Positions 22,756 to 32,039 of a DNA stretch of 64,000 bases are shown one piece after another (positions within the stretch are counted from its first letter, which is position 1; the number at the start of each line of letters is the position of its first letter). The DNA is from Streptomyces caniscabiei (GTDB taxonomy: Bacteria; Actinomycetota; Actinomycetes; Streptomycetales; Streptomycetaceae). The notes under the pieces are model-generated. The model was not told where the DNA came from. It saw only the letters and a program-made list of their open reading frames with translations, and did not search any database. The position numbers and the translations under genes are program-made. The stretch covers positions 62,001-126,000 of the forward strand of contig NZ_JABXWI010000005.1 of NCBI RefSeq assembly GCF_014930365.1, in the 5' to 3' direction.

Positions 22756-23697
22756 TCAGCTCTTGATGGCGCCGGTGAGCACGCCCTTGGTGAAGTACTT
22801 CTGGAGGAAGGGGTAGACGAGCAGGATCGGGACGGTGGCGATCACCAGCACCGCCATCTGCACGGTCTGGGGCGCGGTGACCGTGCCCTCGCCGGTCGTC
22901 GCGTCGGTGAGCCCGGAACCGGCCACCACATAGGTGCGCAGGACCTGTTGGAGGGGCCAGTGGTCGCTCTCCAGGTAGAGCGAGGCGTAGAACCAGGAGT
23001 TCCAGTACGCCACCGCGTAGAACAGTCCGACGACGGCGAGCGCGGCCTTGGACAGGGGCAGGACGACGGAGAACAGCACCCGCCAGTCCCCGGCCCCGTC
23101 CAGGCGCGCGGCCTCGTACAGCTCTTCGGGGATGCCCTGGAAGAAGCCGCGCAGCACGATGAGGTTGAAGACGTTGACGAGGACGGGCAGCACCAGGGAG
23201 GCGTAGCTGTCCAGCAGGCCCAGCTCCTTGACCAGCAGGAAGCTCGGGATCATGCCGGGCGGGAAGAGGAAGGTGAACAGGATGAGCAGCAGCGCCGGCC
23301 GGCCGCCGAGGACCCCGGGCCGGGAGAGGGCGTAGGCGAGGGTGACGGTGCAGGCGAGGCTGAGGAGGGTGCCGACGAGCGTCACACCCGCGCTGACACC
23401 GAGGGCGTGGGTGACGATGCCGCCTTCGAGGATGTCGCGGTAGGCGTCGAGGCTGGGTTCGGTGGGCCAGAGGACCCAGCCGCCGTTCGCCACGACCTCG
23501 TCGGTGGAGGCGAGGGAGGTCGAGACGATGACGAGGAACGGCACACAGACCAGGAGCACGACGGCGGCGAGGGCGACGGCCTTGGCCGCCTGGGTCACCG
23601 GCTTCGGCTTCTCCAGCCAGCCGGGCCGGACGGCGGTGCGGGAGCCGACGCGGACGGCGGTGCGGGTGCGTACGGCGGTGCGGGTGCGGGCGCTCAC
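22756..23697 (-). CDS. CUT1 ABC transporter permease (LplC/MalG type)
   Basis: A 313-residue permease with six membrane segments. The EAA loop reads EELYEAARLDGAGDWRVLFS (about residues 207-226), the site that docks the ATPase. The first 25 residues are an unusual basic extension with RTAVR three times, encoded by imperfect GCGGACGGCGGTGCGGG-like tandem repeats near 23630-23690. The GTG at 23697 overlaps the stop of the other permease (GTGA). No ATP-binding gene accompanies the set; in Streptomyces such importers commonly use the shared ATPase MsiK. Confidence 0.9.
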   Translation of the reverse strand: MSARTRTAVRTRTAVRVGSRTAVRPGWLEKPKPVTQAAKAVALAAVVLLVCVPFLVIVSTSLASTDEVVANGGWVLWPTEPSLDAYRDILEGGIVTHALGVSAGVTLVGTLLSLACTVTLAYALSRPGVLGGRPALLLILFTFLFPPGMIPSFLLVKELGLLDSYASLVLPVLVNVFNLIVLRGFFQGIPEELYEAARLDGAGDWRVLFSVVLPLSKAALAVVGLFYAVAYWNSWFYASLYLESDHWPLQQVLRTYVVAGSGLTDATTGEGTVTAPQTVQMAVLVIATVPILLVYPFLQKYFTKGVLTGAIKS

Positions 23698-24665
23698 TTG
23701 TAGACCCCCTGTTCGCCGAGGCGGTGGGCGACCTTGTTGGCGGCGTACACGAGCAGCGCGCCGATGAGGCCCTTGAAGAGGCCCGCGGCGGCGGCGAATC
23801 CGTAGTCGCCGCCGACGATGCCCTGGTAGTAGACGAAGGTGTCGATGATCTCGGCGGCCTCCGGGCCGACCGCGTCGCGCTGGAGCAGCATCTGCTCGAA
23901 GCCGACGGAGAGGATGTCGCCGAGCCGCATGATGAGCAGCAGCACGATCACCGGGCGGATGGCGGGCAGCGTGACGTGCCAGAACCGCCGCCAGGGGCCC
24001 GCCCCGTCGATCGCGGCGGCCTCGTACTGCTGCTCGTCGACCTGGGCGAGGGCGGCGAGGAAGATGATCGTGCCCCAACCGGCGTCCTTCCAGATGACCT
24101 GGGCGACGGTGAGCGGCCGGAAGGCGTCGGGGTTGCCGATGATGTCGACGGTGCTCAACCCCATGCCGTCGAGCGAGGAGTTGAGCAGTCCGGTGTCGCC
24201 GAGCACCTGTTGGAACAGGGCGACGACGATCACCCAGGAGATGAAGTGCGGCAGGTACGCCACCGACTGCACGAAGCGGCGGACGCTGCTGAAGGTGAGG
24301 CTGTGCAGCAGCAGGGCGAGGCCGAGCGGCACCGGGAAGTAGAAGACGAGCTGGAGGACGGCGATCCAGAGGGTGTTGAGGACGGCCGCCCAGAACGCCC
24401 CGTCGTCGAACATCCGTCGAAAGTTGTCCACCCCGACCCAGGGGCTGCCCCAGATGCCGTCGAACGGGACGTACTCCTTGAACGCGATGAGGTTGCCGGC
24501 CAGCGCGCCGTAGTGGAACAGGAGGAAGTAGGCGAGTCCGGGGAGCATGAGCAGGACCAGTGCACGCGATTGGAAGCGTTTTCGGCTCGGTTGCACATCG
24601 TCCGCTCGATGGATGGTCGCGCTGTCCTCCTCTGCACCTGCACGTTCCCGTAGTACCGCGCCCAC
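23694..24665 (-). CDS. CUT1 ABC transporter permease (LplB/MalF type)
   Basis: A 323-residue permease with six membrane segments starting near residue 35. The EAA loop reads QQYEAAAIDGAGPWRRFWHV (about residues 217-236). It is first in the leftward unit permease - permease - lipoprotein - lacI. The GTG at 24665 is chosen as the only early start; no strong ribosome site was seen. A LacI-type palindrome stands 38 bp upstream, and a second weaker one (GAAAACGCTTCC when read on the coding strand) lies inside the first 35 codons. Confidence 0.88.
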   Translation of the reverse strand: MGAVLRERAGAEEDSATIHRADDVQPSRKRFQSRALVLLMLPGLAYFLLFHYGALAGNLIAFKEYVPFDGIWGSPWVGVDNFRRMFDDGAFWAAVLNTLWIAVLQLVFYFPVPLGLALLLHSLTFSSVRRFVQSVAYLPHFISWVIVVALFQQVLGDTGLLNSSLDGMGLSTVDIIGNPDAFRPLTVAQVIWKDAGWGTIIFLAALAQVDEQQYEAAAIDGAGPWRRFWHVTLPAIRPVIVLLLIMRLGDILSVGFEQMLLQRDAVGPEAAEIIDTFVYYQGIVGGDYGFAAAAGLFKGLIGALLVYAANKVAHRLGEQGVYK

Positions 24666-24702
24666 GGGTCCCCCTCACATCTCGACGTCGGAGTGAGGGG
24701 AA

Positions 24703-24718
24703 GTTAAAACGTTTTCAA
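24703..24718. promoter_or_regulatory. LacI-family operator in front of the CUT1 importer
   Basis: GTTAAAACGTTTTCAA contains the perfect palindrome AAAACGTTTT (24706-24715), with the central CG typical of LacI/GalR sites and A/T richness that stands out here. It is 38 bp upstream of the first permease start and about 240 bp upstream of the divergent RHS gene. The LacI protein encoded in the same operon is the obvious candidate to bind it. Confidence 0.78.
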
Positions 24719-24959
24719 TGGGCGGTCAACAGCCCTGACAAAGAAGGTCTGTTGACCCGACGACCGGATCCGGCCGCCCCAACTCCACGGCTTCACAATG
24801 CCTCACCGGTCCGTACAGGACTTCTCCGCAATGTTCGCAGTCCGGAATTCACCCCTTCATTTGGCATGTCATTGACACGGCTTTGGAGGGCCTTGGTAGA
24901 CAGTTGCGCCCGGCGATTCCTGTGCGACCCCTGTGCTCACGGGGAACAAGGAGCCCTTC

Positions 24960-27900
24960 ATGGCAGCCTTAGACCACACCCGCGTCCGTATCCGCCTCCG
25001 CCGCGTCCGCCTCCGTCGCTTCCGCTTCCGCGCCGCCCTGGTCGGCACCGTGGCGACAGCCCTGATCATCGGCAGCGCCCCTGCCACCCCCGCCGGAACC
25101 GGCGAGGCGAGACCCGCCGCCGCGGCCGAACCCGACACCAGCGACCCCCGCGAGGGGTGGAGACCCGCAAGCGAACTCGCTGAGGACGAGGACGACCCGG
25201 GCCTCCTCGATCGCCTCTTCGGCGACGACGAGGACGACGACGAGATCGACCGGGGCGACGGCCACAAGCCGCCCCGCATCGGCCTGGACCGCTCCCGGGG
25301 CTCGTCCTCCCTGACCCACCGGGGCGTCACGGGCGAGGCCGGCAGCGTCCGTATCGCCGCGCCCCGGACCACGCACTCCACCGGCGCCGACCTCTCCTGG
25401 AGCGCGTACCGGGGCAAGGACCTGCGGGAGTACGAAGTCCACCGCGCCACGAAGAAGGACTTCACCCCGACCGACGAGACCCTCCTCGCCCCCGTCGACC
25501 GCGACACCCGCACCTTCGCCGACCGCACCGCGCCGCCGGCGCTCCACGGCGCGGGCAAGAGCGAGAGCGGGGGCAGGAGCAGGAGCGAAGGCAAGGGCGA
25601 GGGCAGGACCTACCACTACCGGATCGTCGTCCGCACCCAGCAGGGCAAGCTGCTGGCCGGTCCCGCCCGCACGGTAGAACTCCCGCCGCCGGGCAAGGTC
25701 ACCGAGGGGGCGAAGCTGCTCGCCGCCCCCGAGGACGAGACCTACTTCCTGCCGTACACGCCGGCGCGGATGATCCCCGGCGAGAAGGCCACCGTCGAGG
25801 CGACCCTCACCAACACCACGGACACGGTGTGGAAGAAGGGCGAGCGCGTCCTGTCGTACCGCTGGACGCTGGACGGCAAGGACGTCACCAACCTCCTCAA
25901 CAAGGACGCGACCGGGCTGCCCGAGGACGTGGCCCCCGGCGAAGCGGTGACCTTCGACGCGGAGTTGAAGGCCCCGGTGCTCGTCGACCCGCTCGACAAG
26001 AGGCTCACCTTCGGCCTGGAGTGGGACCTGCGGGAGAAGGCCACCGGCGACTGGCTGTCCGAGACGGACGGGGTGCCGCCCTCGAAGCACCAGGTGACCG
26101 CCGAGTACCCGACCTCCGACCAGCTCGGCCTGGAGGACTTCCACTCCTACGCCGGCAAGAACACCGGCGCGGGCTCGGCGCTGATGAGCAATCTTCACGC
26201 GGGCAACGCGGTGTGGTCGTACAACGCCTTCTCGAACCCGTCGCTCGGCTTCTCGACCTTCCTGCGGCTGGCCTACAACTCGCAGGACGCGTCCAGTACT
26301 CCGGCCGGATACGGCTGGTCGCTGCAGGCCTCGTCGCCGGTCCGGCTGGGCACTCCGCTGGACTTCCACCCGGCCGCCCTGCTGCCCAAGCAGATCACGC
26401 TGACCGACGGCGACGGCACCAGCCACGTCTTCAGCAAGAACAAGAAGGGCGAGTGGGACTCCCCCGCCGGCGTCCACTTCCGGGTCAGGCAGCTGGAGAA
26501 GGACTGTCTGCTCCACCCTCACCAGCGCGAGGCCTGGGAGTTCCTGCGCCCGGACCGGACCCGGTTCCTCTTCGACTGCCAGGGCTATCCGAGTGCCCAG
26601 GTGGACAAGAACGGCAACCGGATGGAGTTCACGTACGAGGAGCGGCTGCTCGGGCACCCGTCCAAGCTGCTGAAGTACGTCACCGACGCCGAGGGCCGGC
26701 GCACGCTCACCGTCGAGTACTGGGAGAAGGGCGAGGCGTACTCGTACGTCGACAAGGACGGTGAGGTCAAGGAAGGCAAGCACCTCCTCAACCCGTTCAT
26801 CGTCGACAAGGTCCGGTCGGTCACCGACGTCTCCGGGCGCCGGGTCGACTTCACCTTCACGGAGAAGGGGCTGCTGGCGCGGCTGACGGACGGCGCGAAC
26901 GCGGCCGAGGAGAAGCGCAAGGTCTTCACGTTCCGGTACGGCAAGGAGTTCGACCACCCCGGCGTGAAGCTGGTCCAGGTCACCGACCCGCGCGGCAACT
27001 CCTCGAAGGTCGACTACGTCGGCCCGCACGACGACAAGGACCAGCTGCACTACCTCGGGTACACCAAGACGGTCACCGACCGGCTCGGCGGTGTGACCAA
27101 GTACCGCTACGAGGACCCCGACGGCCATGACGGCAAGGGGACCGAGACGGTCGTCACCGACGCCGAGGGCAACCCCAGCACCCAGCGGATGGACGGCTAC
27201 GGCCGGCCCGTGAAGCTCACCGACGCCAAGAAGCGCACCACCAGGCTGGGTTGGGACGCCGACAACAACGTCACGCGCCTGGAGGAGAACAACGGCGCCG
27301 CCCGCACCTGGAAGTACGACCCCAGGACGGGCTATCCGCTGGAGATCCGGGACGCGGAGTCGGTGAAGAACGACCGGCCCGCCGCCACGCTCACCTACGC
27401 GACCGGGGAGAACGGCTACATCGCCGACCTGGCGCGCCGGGTCTCCCCGGAGGGCCGTACCTGGCAGTTCGGCTACGACGCGCGCGGCAACATGACCTCG
27501 GTCACCGACCCGAAGGGTGTGGCGAGCGAGCCCGCGGACGACTACACCTCCACCAACGCCTACGACGCCCGGGGACGGCTCCTCTCCGCGACCGACGCGA
27601 ACGAGCACACCACGAGGTTCGAGGACTACGACCCGTCCGGCTATCCGCGGGTGATCGTCGACGCCCTCGGCAACCGCACACGGACGACGTACGACGTGCG
27701 CGGCAACGTCACCGAGGTCGAGGAGGCCGACGGGGCGACGACCACGCAGACGTACGACGTGTTCGCGCGTCCGCTGGAGAACCGCCGGCCGAAGGACCAG
27801 CAGGCGGGCGAGTTCATCGTCACGCCCGCGCCGAAGTACGACGTGAACGACAACACGCTCGTCTTCACCGCCCCCAACGGGGTGTCGAGCAGCAGCGAGT

Positions 27901-30900
27901 TCGACGCCGCCGACCAGCTGCTGAAGTCCAGCCAGCCTGGTGACGAGGAGGGCGCTCCCGCACGGGTGTCGACCTTCACGTACGACAAGGTCGGCAACCA
28001 GCTCACGTCGACGGAGCCCAAGGGCAATCTGACCGAGGAGCCCGGCGACTTCACCTCGACGACGCGGTACGACGAGGTCTACCAGCCGATCGAGGCGGTC
28101 AACGCGGCGGGCAGGCGCGCCTCGGCCGTCTACAACGACGTCGGTGACCTGGTGAAGGTCGTCGACGCCCGCAAGAACGAGACCGAGGACCCCGACGACT
28201 ACACCACGAGGTTCCGCTACGACCTCGACCACCGGCTCCTGGAGACGACCGACGCGATCGGCAAGTCGACCACGAGCACGTACGACTGGGACGGTCTGAC
28301 CACCGCCACCACGGACGCCGACGGCAACCGCACCGAGCTGGTCATCGACGCCCGTGGCGCCCTGGCCGAGGCGCGGGTCCCGCACGACGACGGCGTCGTC
28401 CGGAAGACCCGCTTCGAGTACGACGAGGTCGGCAACCGGACCCGGGTCGTCACCCCGCGCGGCATGGAGACCGAGGACCCTGAGGACTTCGCCTCCGAGA
28501 CCGTCTACGACGAGCTGAACCGCGTCAAGGAGACCCTGAGCCCCTTCGACCCGGACGACGACCGCTACAACACCCCGGACCGCACGACGTACGAGTACGA
28601 CGCGCTGAGCCGGGTGAAGAAGGTCAGCGCCCCGCCGTCCGAGGGACAGAGCGTCCGCAACGAGACGGAGTACACCTACTTCGACACCGGCCTGATCAGG
28701 ACGTCGGTCGACGCCTTCGACATCAGGAACTCCTACCGGTACAACGACCTCGGCCAGCAGATCCAGAACACCCTGAGCAGCGCGGGCGACGCGGTCTCCC
28801 GCACCCTCGACTCCTCGTTCTATCCGAGCGGCGCCCTCAAGTCCCGCTCGGACGACGGGGTCCCGGTGGGCCTCCAGGTCGCCCTGGTCGACAACAGCGA
28901 CATCAACAACACGGCGCAGCAGGGCACATGGACGACGGTCACCCCGGAGGGGGCGTACGGCTACGACGCGCAGACGCATGAGCCGGGTACCGGCGAGGAC
29001 CGCTTCGTCTGGCAGCTGACGATCCCGCAGGCCGGCGACTACACGGTCTACGTCCGCCATCCGAAGGTCGACGGGGCGGCGAAGGACGCCGCGTACGAGA
29101 TCAAGCACAAGGACGGCACCGAGACCAAGACCCTCGACCAGAGCGAACTACCCGGTGAATGGCGCTCCCTGGGCAAGTACGCCTTCGCCGAGGACACCGG
29201 TCAGGCCGTCACCCTCACCGACAAGGCGACCGGCACGGTGGTCGCGGACGCGGTGCGGCTGGTCCGCGACTACGAGGGCGACACCGACAACGAGAAGAAG
29301 GACTTCTCCTACCGCTACGACGCCAACGGCAACCAGACCGAGATCGTCGACAACAGCCCCGGCGTCGAGACCGACCGCTACACCCTGGCCTACGACGAGC
29401 TCAACCAGCTCACCGAGGTGGTGGAGCGCGACGGGGACACGGTCCGCGACACGACGGCCCTGACGTACGACGCCAACGGCAACACGCTGACGACCACCCA
29501 CGACCTGACCTGGAGCAAGCTGGAGTACGACGAGCTGGACCGGGTCGAGCGCATCACCAACGCTGCGTCGCCGACGGCGGACGACCGCCAGGTCACCTCG
29601 GTGGAGTACACGGCCCGGGGCGAGCTCGCGAAACAGACGAAGCCGAACGGCAACGTCCTGACCGTCGACTACTACCTCGACGGCGCCACGAAAAAGACCG
29701 CGGAACGGCAGTCCGACGACACCCTCGTCGCCGAGCACGCCCTGAAGTACAACGCCAACGGTCACAAGGTCGAGGACGTCCTGAAGCTGATGGACGCCGA
29801 CGACAACGGCTCCACGATCGACAACACGTACGCGTACACCTACGACCCGCAGGACCGCATCGCGAAGGTCGCGAAGACCGGCGACGACGAGAAGACGGAG
29901 GAGTACCGGCACGACGCGGCCGGCAACGTGGTCCGGCAGACGGTCGACGACACGACGACGACCCACCGCTACGACCGCAACCGTCTCCTGACGTCGACGG
30001 AGGACGGCGCGTCGTCGACGTACAACTACGATCCGCTGGGCCGCCTCGACACCGTCTCCTTCGGCGGCGAGACGATCCAGAAGTACCGCTACGACGGCTT
30101 CGACCGTCCGGAGTCGATCACGTCGGGCACCGGTGACGCGGCTCGGACGACCCGTCTGACGTACGACGCGTTCGACCGCACGGTGAAGGAGGCGGTCGGC
30201 AGCGGCGACGACGCGAAGACCACCCTCTTCACCTACCTGGGCATCACCTCGAACTCCCTGCGGGAGGAGGTGACGGACGAGGGCGTCACGTCCTTCCAGT
30301 ACGCCTCCTGGGGGCAGAAACTCACCCAGATCAAGGACGAGGAGGACAAAGACCCCGAGACCACGCAGTACCTCTACCACCCGCACGGTGACGTGGAGGC
30401 GCTGACCGACAAGGACGGCGACACCAAGACCACGTACGGCTACACGGCGTACGGCAAGAACGACACGGCCCAGTTCACGGGCGCGGACAAGCCGGGGGTG
30501 GGCGGCGAGGAGCCGTCGGAGCCGTACAACTCGTACCGCTTCAACTCGAAGCGCTACGACACGGCGTCCGGCACGTACGACATGGGCTTCCGCACGTACG
30601 ACCCGGGGCTGAACCGCTTCCTCACCCGCGACATGTACGGCGGGGCCCTGGCCGACATGGGTCTGACGATGGACCCGTACACCGGCAACCGCTACGCGTT
30701 CGCCGGCGGCAACCCGATCTCGTTCATAGAGATCGACGGCCATCTGTTCGGCCTCTCCTGGTCGGACATCGGCCACGCCGCCCTGGACGTGGTCGGTCTC
30801 ATCCCGGTCGTGGGCGAGGCCGCCGACCTGGCCAACTGCGGCTGGTACGCGGCCGAGGGCGAGTACGTCGACGCGGCTCTGTCCTGCGCCTCGGCGATCC

Positions 30901-32039
30901 CGTTCGCGGGGTACGGGGCGACGGCTGCGAAGGTGGCCAAGTACGGGGACGAGGCGCTGGAGGCCCTGGACACGGCGAGCGATGTGGGCCGCAACGTCCC
31001 GTCGGGCGGGGCGACACCGCCGACGGGCGGCGTGAATCCGCCGCCTGCCGGCGCCGCCGATCCCCCGCCGGCCGGCGCCGCGGACGCACCCCCCACGGGC
31101 GGCGCCAACCCCCCGGCTGCCGACGCCCCGGCCCCGGCTGCCCCGAAGCCCCCGGACGCACCGCCGTCCTGCAAGAACAGCTTCGTCCCCGGCACCAAGG
31201 TCCTGATGGCCGACGGTTCCACGAAGGCGATCGAGGACATCGAACTCGGTGACAAGGTCACGGCGTCGGACGTGGAGACGGACGACACGCAGTCCCGCAC
31301 GGTGACCCGCACGATCAAGGGTGAGGGCAAGAAGCGCCTGGTGACGATCACGGTCGACACGGACGGCCGGTCGGGGGACGCCACCTCCACGATCACGGCC
31401 ACCGACGGCCATCCGTTCTGGCTGCCGGACCTGGCGCAGTGGGTGGATGCGGGCGACCTGAGGCGCGGTCAGTGGCTGAGCACCGGCAGTGGCAGCTGGA
31501 TCCAGATCACGGCCGTTTCGACCCGCACCGCCGTGGGGCCGGTCCACAACCTCAGCGTCGCCGGCGTGCACACCTACCACGTGCTGGCCGGGTCCACTCC
31601 GGTCCTGGTCCACAACTGTGGCTTGGAGGATGTCGCCGGGAGTCTGGGCTCGCGTGGTCCCGGTGACCCCACCAGAGGGCAGGTCGTGAACATCGCCGAC
31701 GGTGGTGTGTCTCGAGTGGGGCAGCCGATCCAGAGCGGCAGGAGCGGCGTCACCGACGACATCAACGATTTCCTGATGGGCTCCCCCAACATCGCGAACC
31801 CGGCGTCCGGCCCGCATGCGGCAGCCACACACGTCGAGACAACGGTCGCTTGGTTCATGCGGCAGCGCGGGGTGACGTCGGCGGACCTGGTGATCAACCA
31901 TGCCGGCGGTCCATGCAGGGGCCCGTTCTCCTGCACCAACGCGGTCGGGGCCATCCTCCCTCAGGGGTCGACCCTGAATGTGTGGTTCCCGAACGCGGCA
32001 GGCGGAATGTCGAACGTACTGTTGAGGGGTCGGGCCTGA
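24960..32039 (+). CDS. secreted RHS/YD-repeat polymorphic toxin with HINT module and DddA/SCP1.201-like deaminase
   Basis: A 2359-residue polymorphic toxin. In order: a very Arg-rich signal or anchor (hydrophobic core about residues 25-42); an acidic stretch (74-100); beta-sandwich segments; YD repeats from about 550 to 1850, interrupted at about 1308-1440 by a golvesin/xanthan-lyase-like beta domain (VDNSD to VVADAVRLV); the RHS core end YDPGLNRFLTRD (about 1880); a hydrophobic pretoxin segment (about 1937-1998); a Pro/Ala linker; a HINT domain from Cys2071 (SFVPGTKVLMADGSTKAIED, TDGHPFW) to H2218-N-Cys2220; and a 139-residue deaminase with H2291-V-E2293 and C2319/C2325 as catalytic and zinc residues. 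AAGGAG precedes the ATG. HINT cleavage should free the deaminase. Confidence 0.87.
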   Translation: MAALDHTRVRIRLRRVRLRRFRFRAALVGTVATALIIGSAPATPAGTGEARPAAAAEPDTSDPREGWRPASELAEDEDDPGLLDRLFGDDEDDDEIDRGDGHKPPRIGLDRSRGSSSLTHRGVTGEAGSVRIAAPRTTHSTGADLSWSAYRGKDLREYEVHRATKKDFTPTDETLLAPVDRDTRTFADRTAPPALHGAGKSESGGRSRSEGKGEGRTYHYRIVVRTQQGKLLAGPARTVELPPPGKVTEGAKLLAAPEDETYFLPYTPARMIPGEKATVEATLTNTTDTVWKKGERVLSYRWTLDGKDVTNLLNKDATGLPEDVAPGEAVTFDAELKAPVLVDPLDKRLTFGLEWDLREKATGDWLSETDGVPPSKHQVTAEYPTSDQLGLEDFHSYAGKNTGAGSALMSNLHAGNAVWSYNAFSNPSLGFSTFLRLAYNSQDASSTPAGYGWSLQASSPVRLGTPLDFHPAALLPKQITLTDGDGTSHVFSKNKKGEWDSPAGVHFRVRQLEKDCLLHPHQREAWEFLRPDRTRFLFDCQGYPSAQVDKNGNRMEFTYEERLLGHPSKLLKYVTDAEGRRTLTVEYWEKGEAYSYVDKDGEVKEGKHLLNPFIVDKVRSVTDVSGRRVDFTFTEKGLLARLTDGANAAEEKRKVFTFRYGKEFDHPGVKLVQVTDPRGNSSKVDYVGPHDDKDQLHYLGYTKTVTDRLGGVTKYRYEDPDGHDGKGTETVVTDAEGNPSTQRMDGYGRPVKLTDAKKRTTRLGWDADNNVTRLEENNGAARTWKYDPRTGYPLEIRDAESVKNDRPAATLTYATGENGYIADLARRVSPEGRTWQFGYDARGNMTSVTDPKGVASEPADDYTSTNAYDARGRLLSATDANEHTTRFEDYDPSGYPRVIVDALGNRTRTTYDVRGNVTEVEEADGATTTQTYDVFARPLENRRPKDQQAGEFIVTPAPKYDVNDNTLVFTAPNGVSSSSEFDAADQLLKSSQPGDEEGAPARVSTFTYDKVGNQLTSTEPKGNLTEEPGDFTSTTRYDEVYQPIEAVNAAGRRASAVYNDVGDLVKVVDARKNETEDPDDYTTRFRYDLDHRLLETTDAIGKSTTSTYDWDGLTTATTDADGNRTELVIDARGALAEARVPHDDGVVRKTRFEYDEVGNRTRVVTPRGMETEDPEDFASETVYDELNRVKETLSPFDPDDDRYNTPDRTTYEYDALSRVKKVSAPPSEGQSVRNETEYTYFDTGLIRTSVDAFDIRNSYRYNDLGQQIQNTLSSAGDAVSRTLDSSFYPSGALKSRSDDGVPVGLQVALVDNSDINNTAQQGTWTTVTPEGAYGYDAQTHEPGTGEDRFVWQLTIPQAGDYTVYVRHPKVDGAAKDAAYEIKHKDGTETKTLDQSELPGEWRSLGKYAFAEDTGQAVTLTDKATGTVVADAVRLVRDYEGDTDNEKKDFSYRYDANGNQTEIVDNSPGVETDRYTLAYDELNQLTEVVERDGDTVRDTTALTYDANGNTLTTTHDLTWSKLEYDELDRVERITNAASPTADDRQVTSVEYTARGELAKQTKPNGNVLTVDYYLDGATKKTAERQSDDTLVAEHALKYNANGHKVEDVLKLMDADDNGSTIDNTYAYTYDPQDRIAKVAKTGDDEKTEEYRHDAAGNVVRQTVDDTTTTHRYDRNRLLTSTEDGASSTYNYDPLGRLDTVSFGGETIQKYRYDGFDRPESITSGTGDAARTTRLTYDAFDRTVKEAVGSGDDAKTTLFTYLGITSNSLREEVTDEGVTSFQYASWGQKLTQIKDEEDKDPETTQYLYHPHGDVEALTDKDGDTKTTYGYTAYGKNDTAQFTGADKPGVGGEEPSEPYNSYRFNSKRYDTASGTYDMGFRTYDPGLNRFLTRDMYGGALADMGLTMDPYTGNRYAFAGGNPISFIEIDGHLFGLSWSDIGHAALDVVGLIPVVGEAADLANCGWYAAEGEYVDAALSCASAIPFAGYGATAAKVAKYGDEALEALDTASDVGRNVPSGGATPPTGGVNPPPAGAADPPPAGAADAPPTGGANPPAADAPAPAAPKPPDAPPSCKNSFVPGTKVLMADGSTKAIEDIELGDKVTASDVETDDTQSRTVTRTIKGEGKKRLVTITVDTDGRSGDATSTITATDGHPFWLPDLAQWVDAGDLRRGQWLSTGSGSWIQITAVSTRTAVGPVHNLSVAGVHTYHVLAGSTPVLVHNCGLEDVAGSLGSRGPGDPTRGQVVNIADGGVSRVGQPIQSGRSGVTDDINDFLMGSPNIANPASGPHAAATHVETTVAWFMRQRGVTSADLVINHAGGPCRGPFSCTNAVGAILPQGSTLNVWFPNAAGGMSNVLLRGRA

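Noticed and set aside
24969..29108. 1379-codon open frame on the minus strand across the RHS gene
   Set aside because: It mirrors the YD-repeat coding strand, is built of low-complexity Val/Gly/Arg runs and has no family features. Long antisense frames are normal in DNA of this GC content.
26600..30500. Repeated YD-containing segments considered as a CRISPR array or DNA tandem repeat
   Set aside because: The repetition is at protein level, with varying DNA, varying spacing and an intact reading frame; there are no cas genes.
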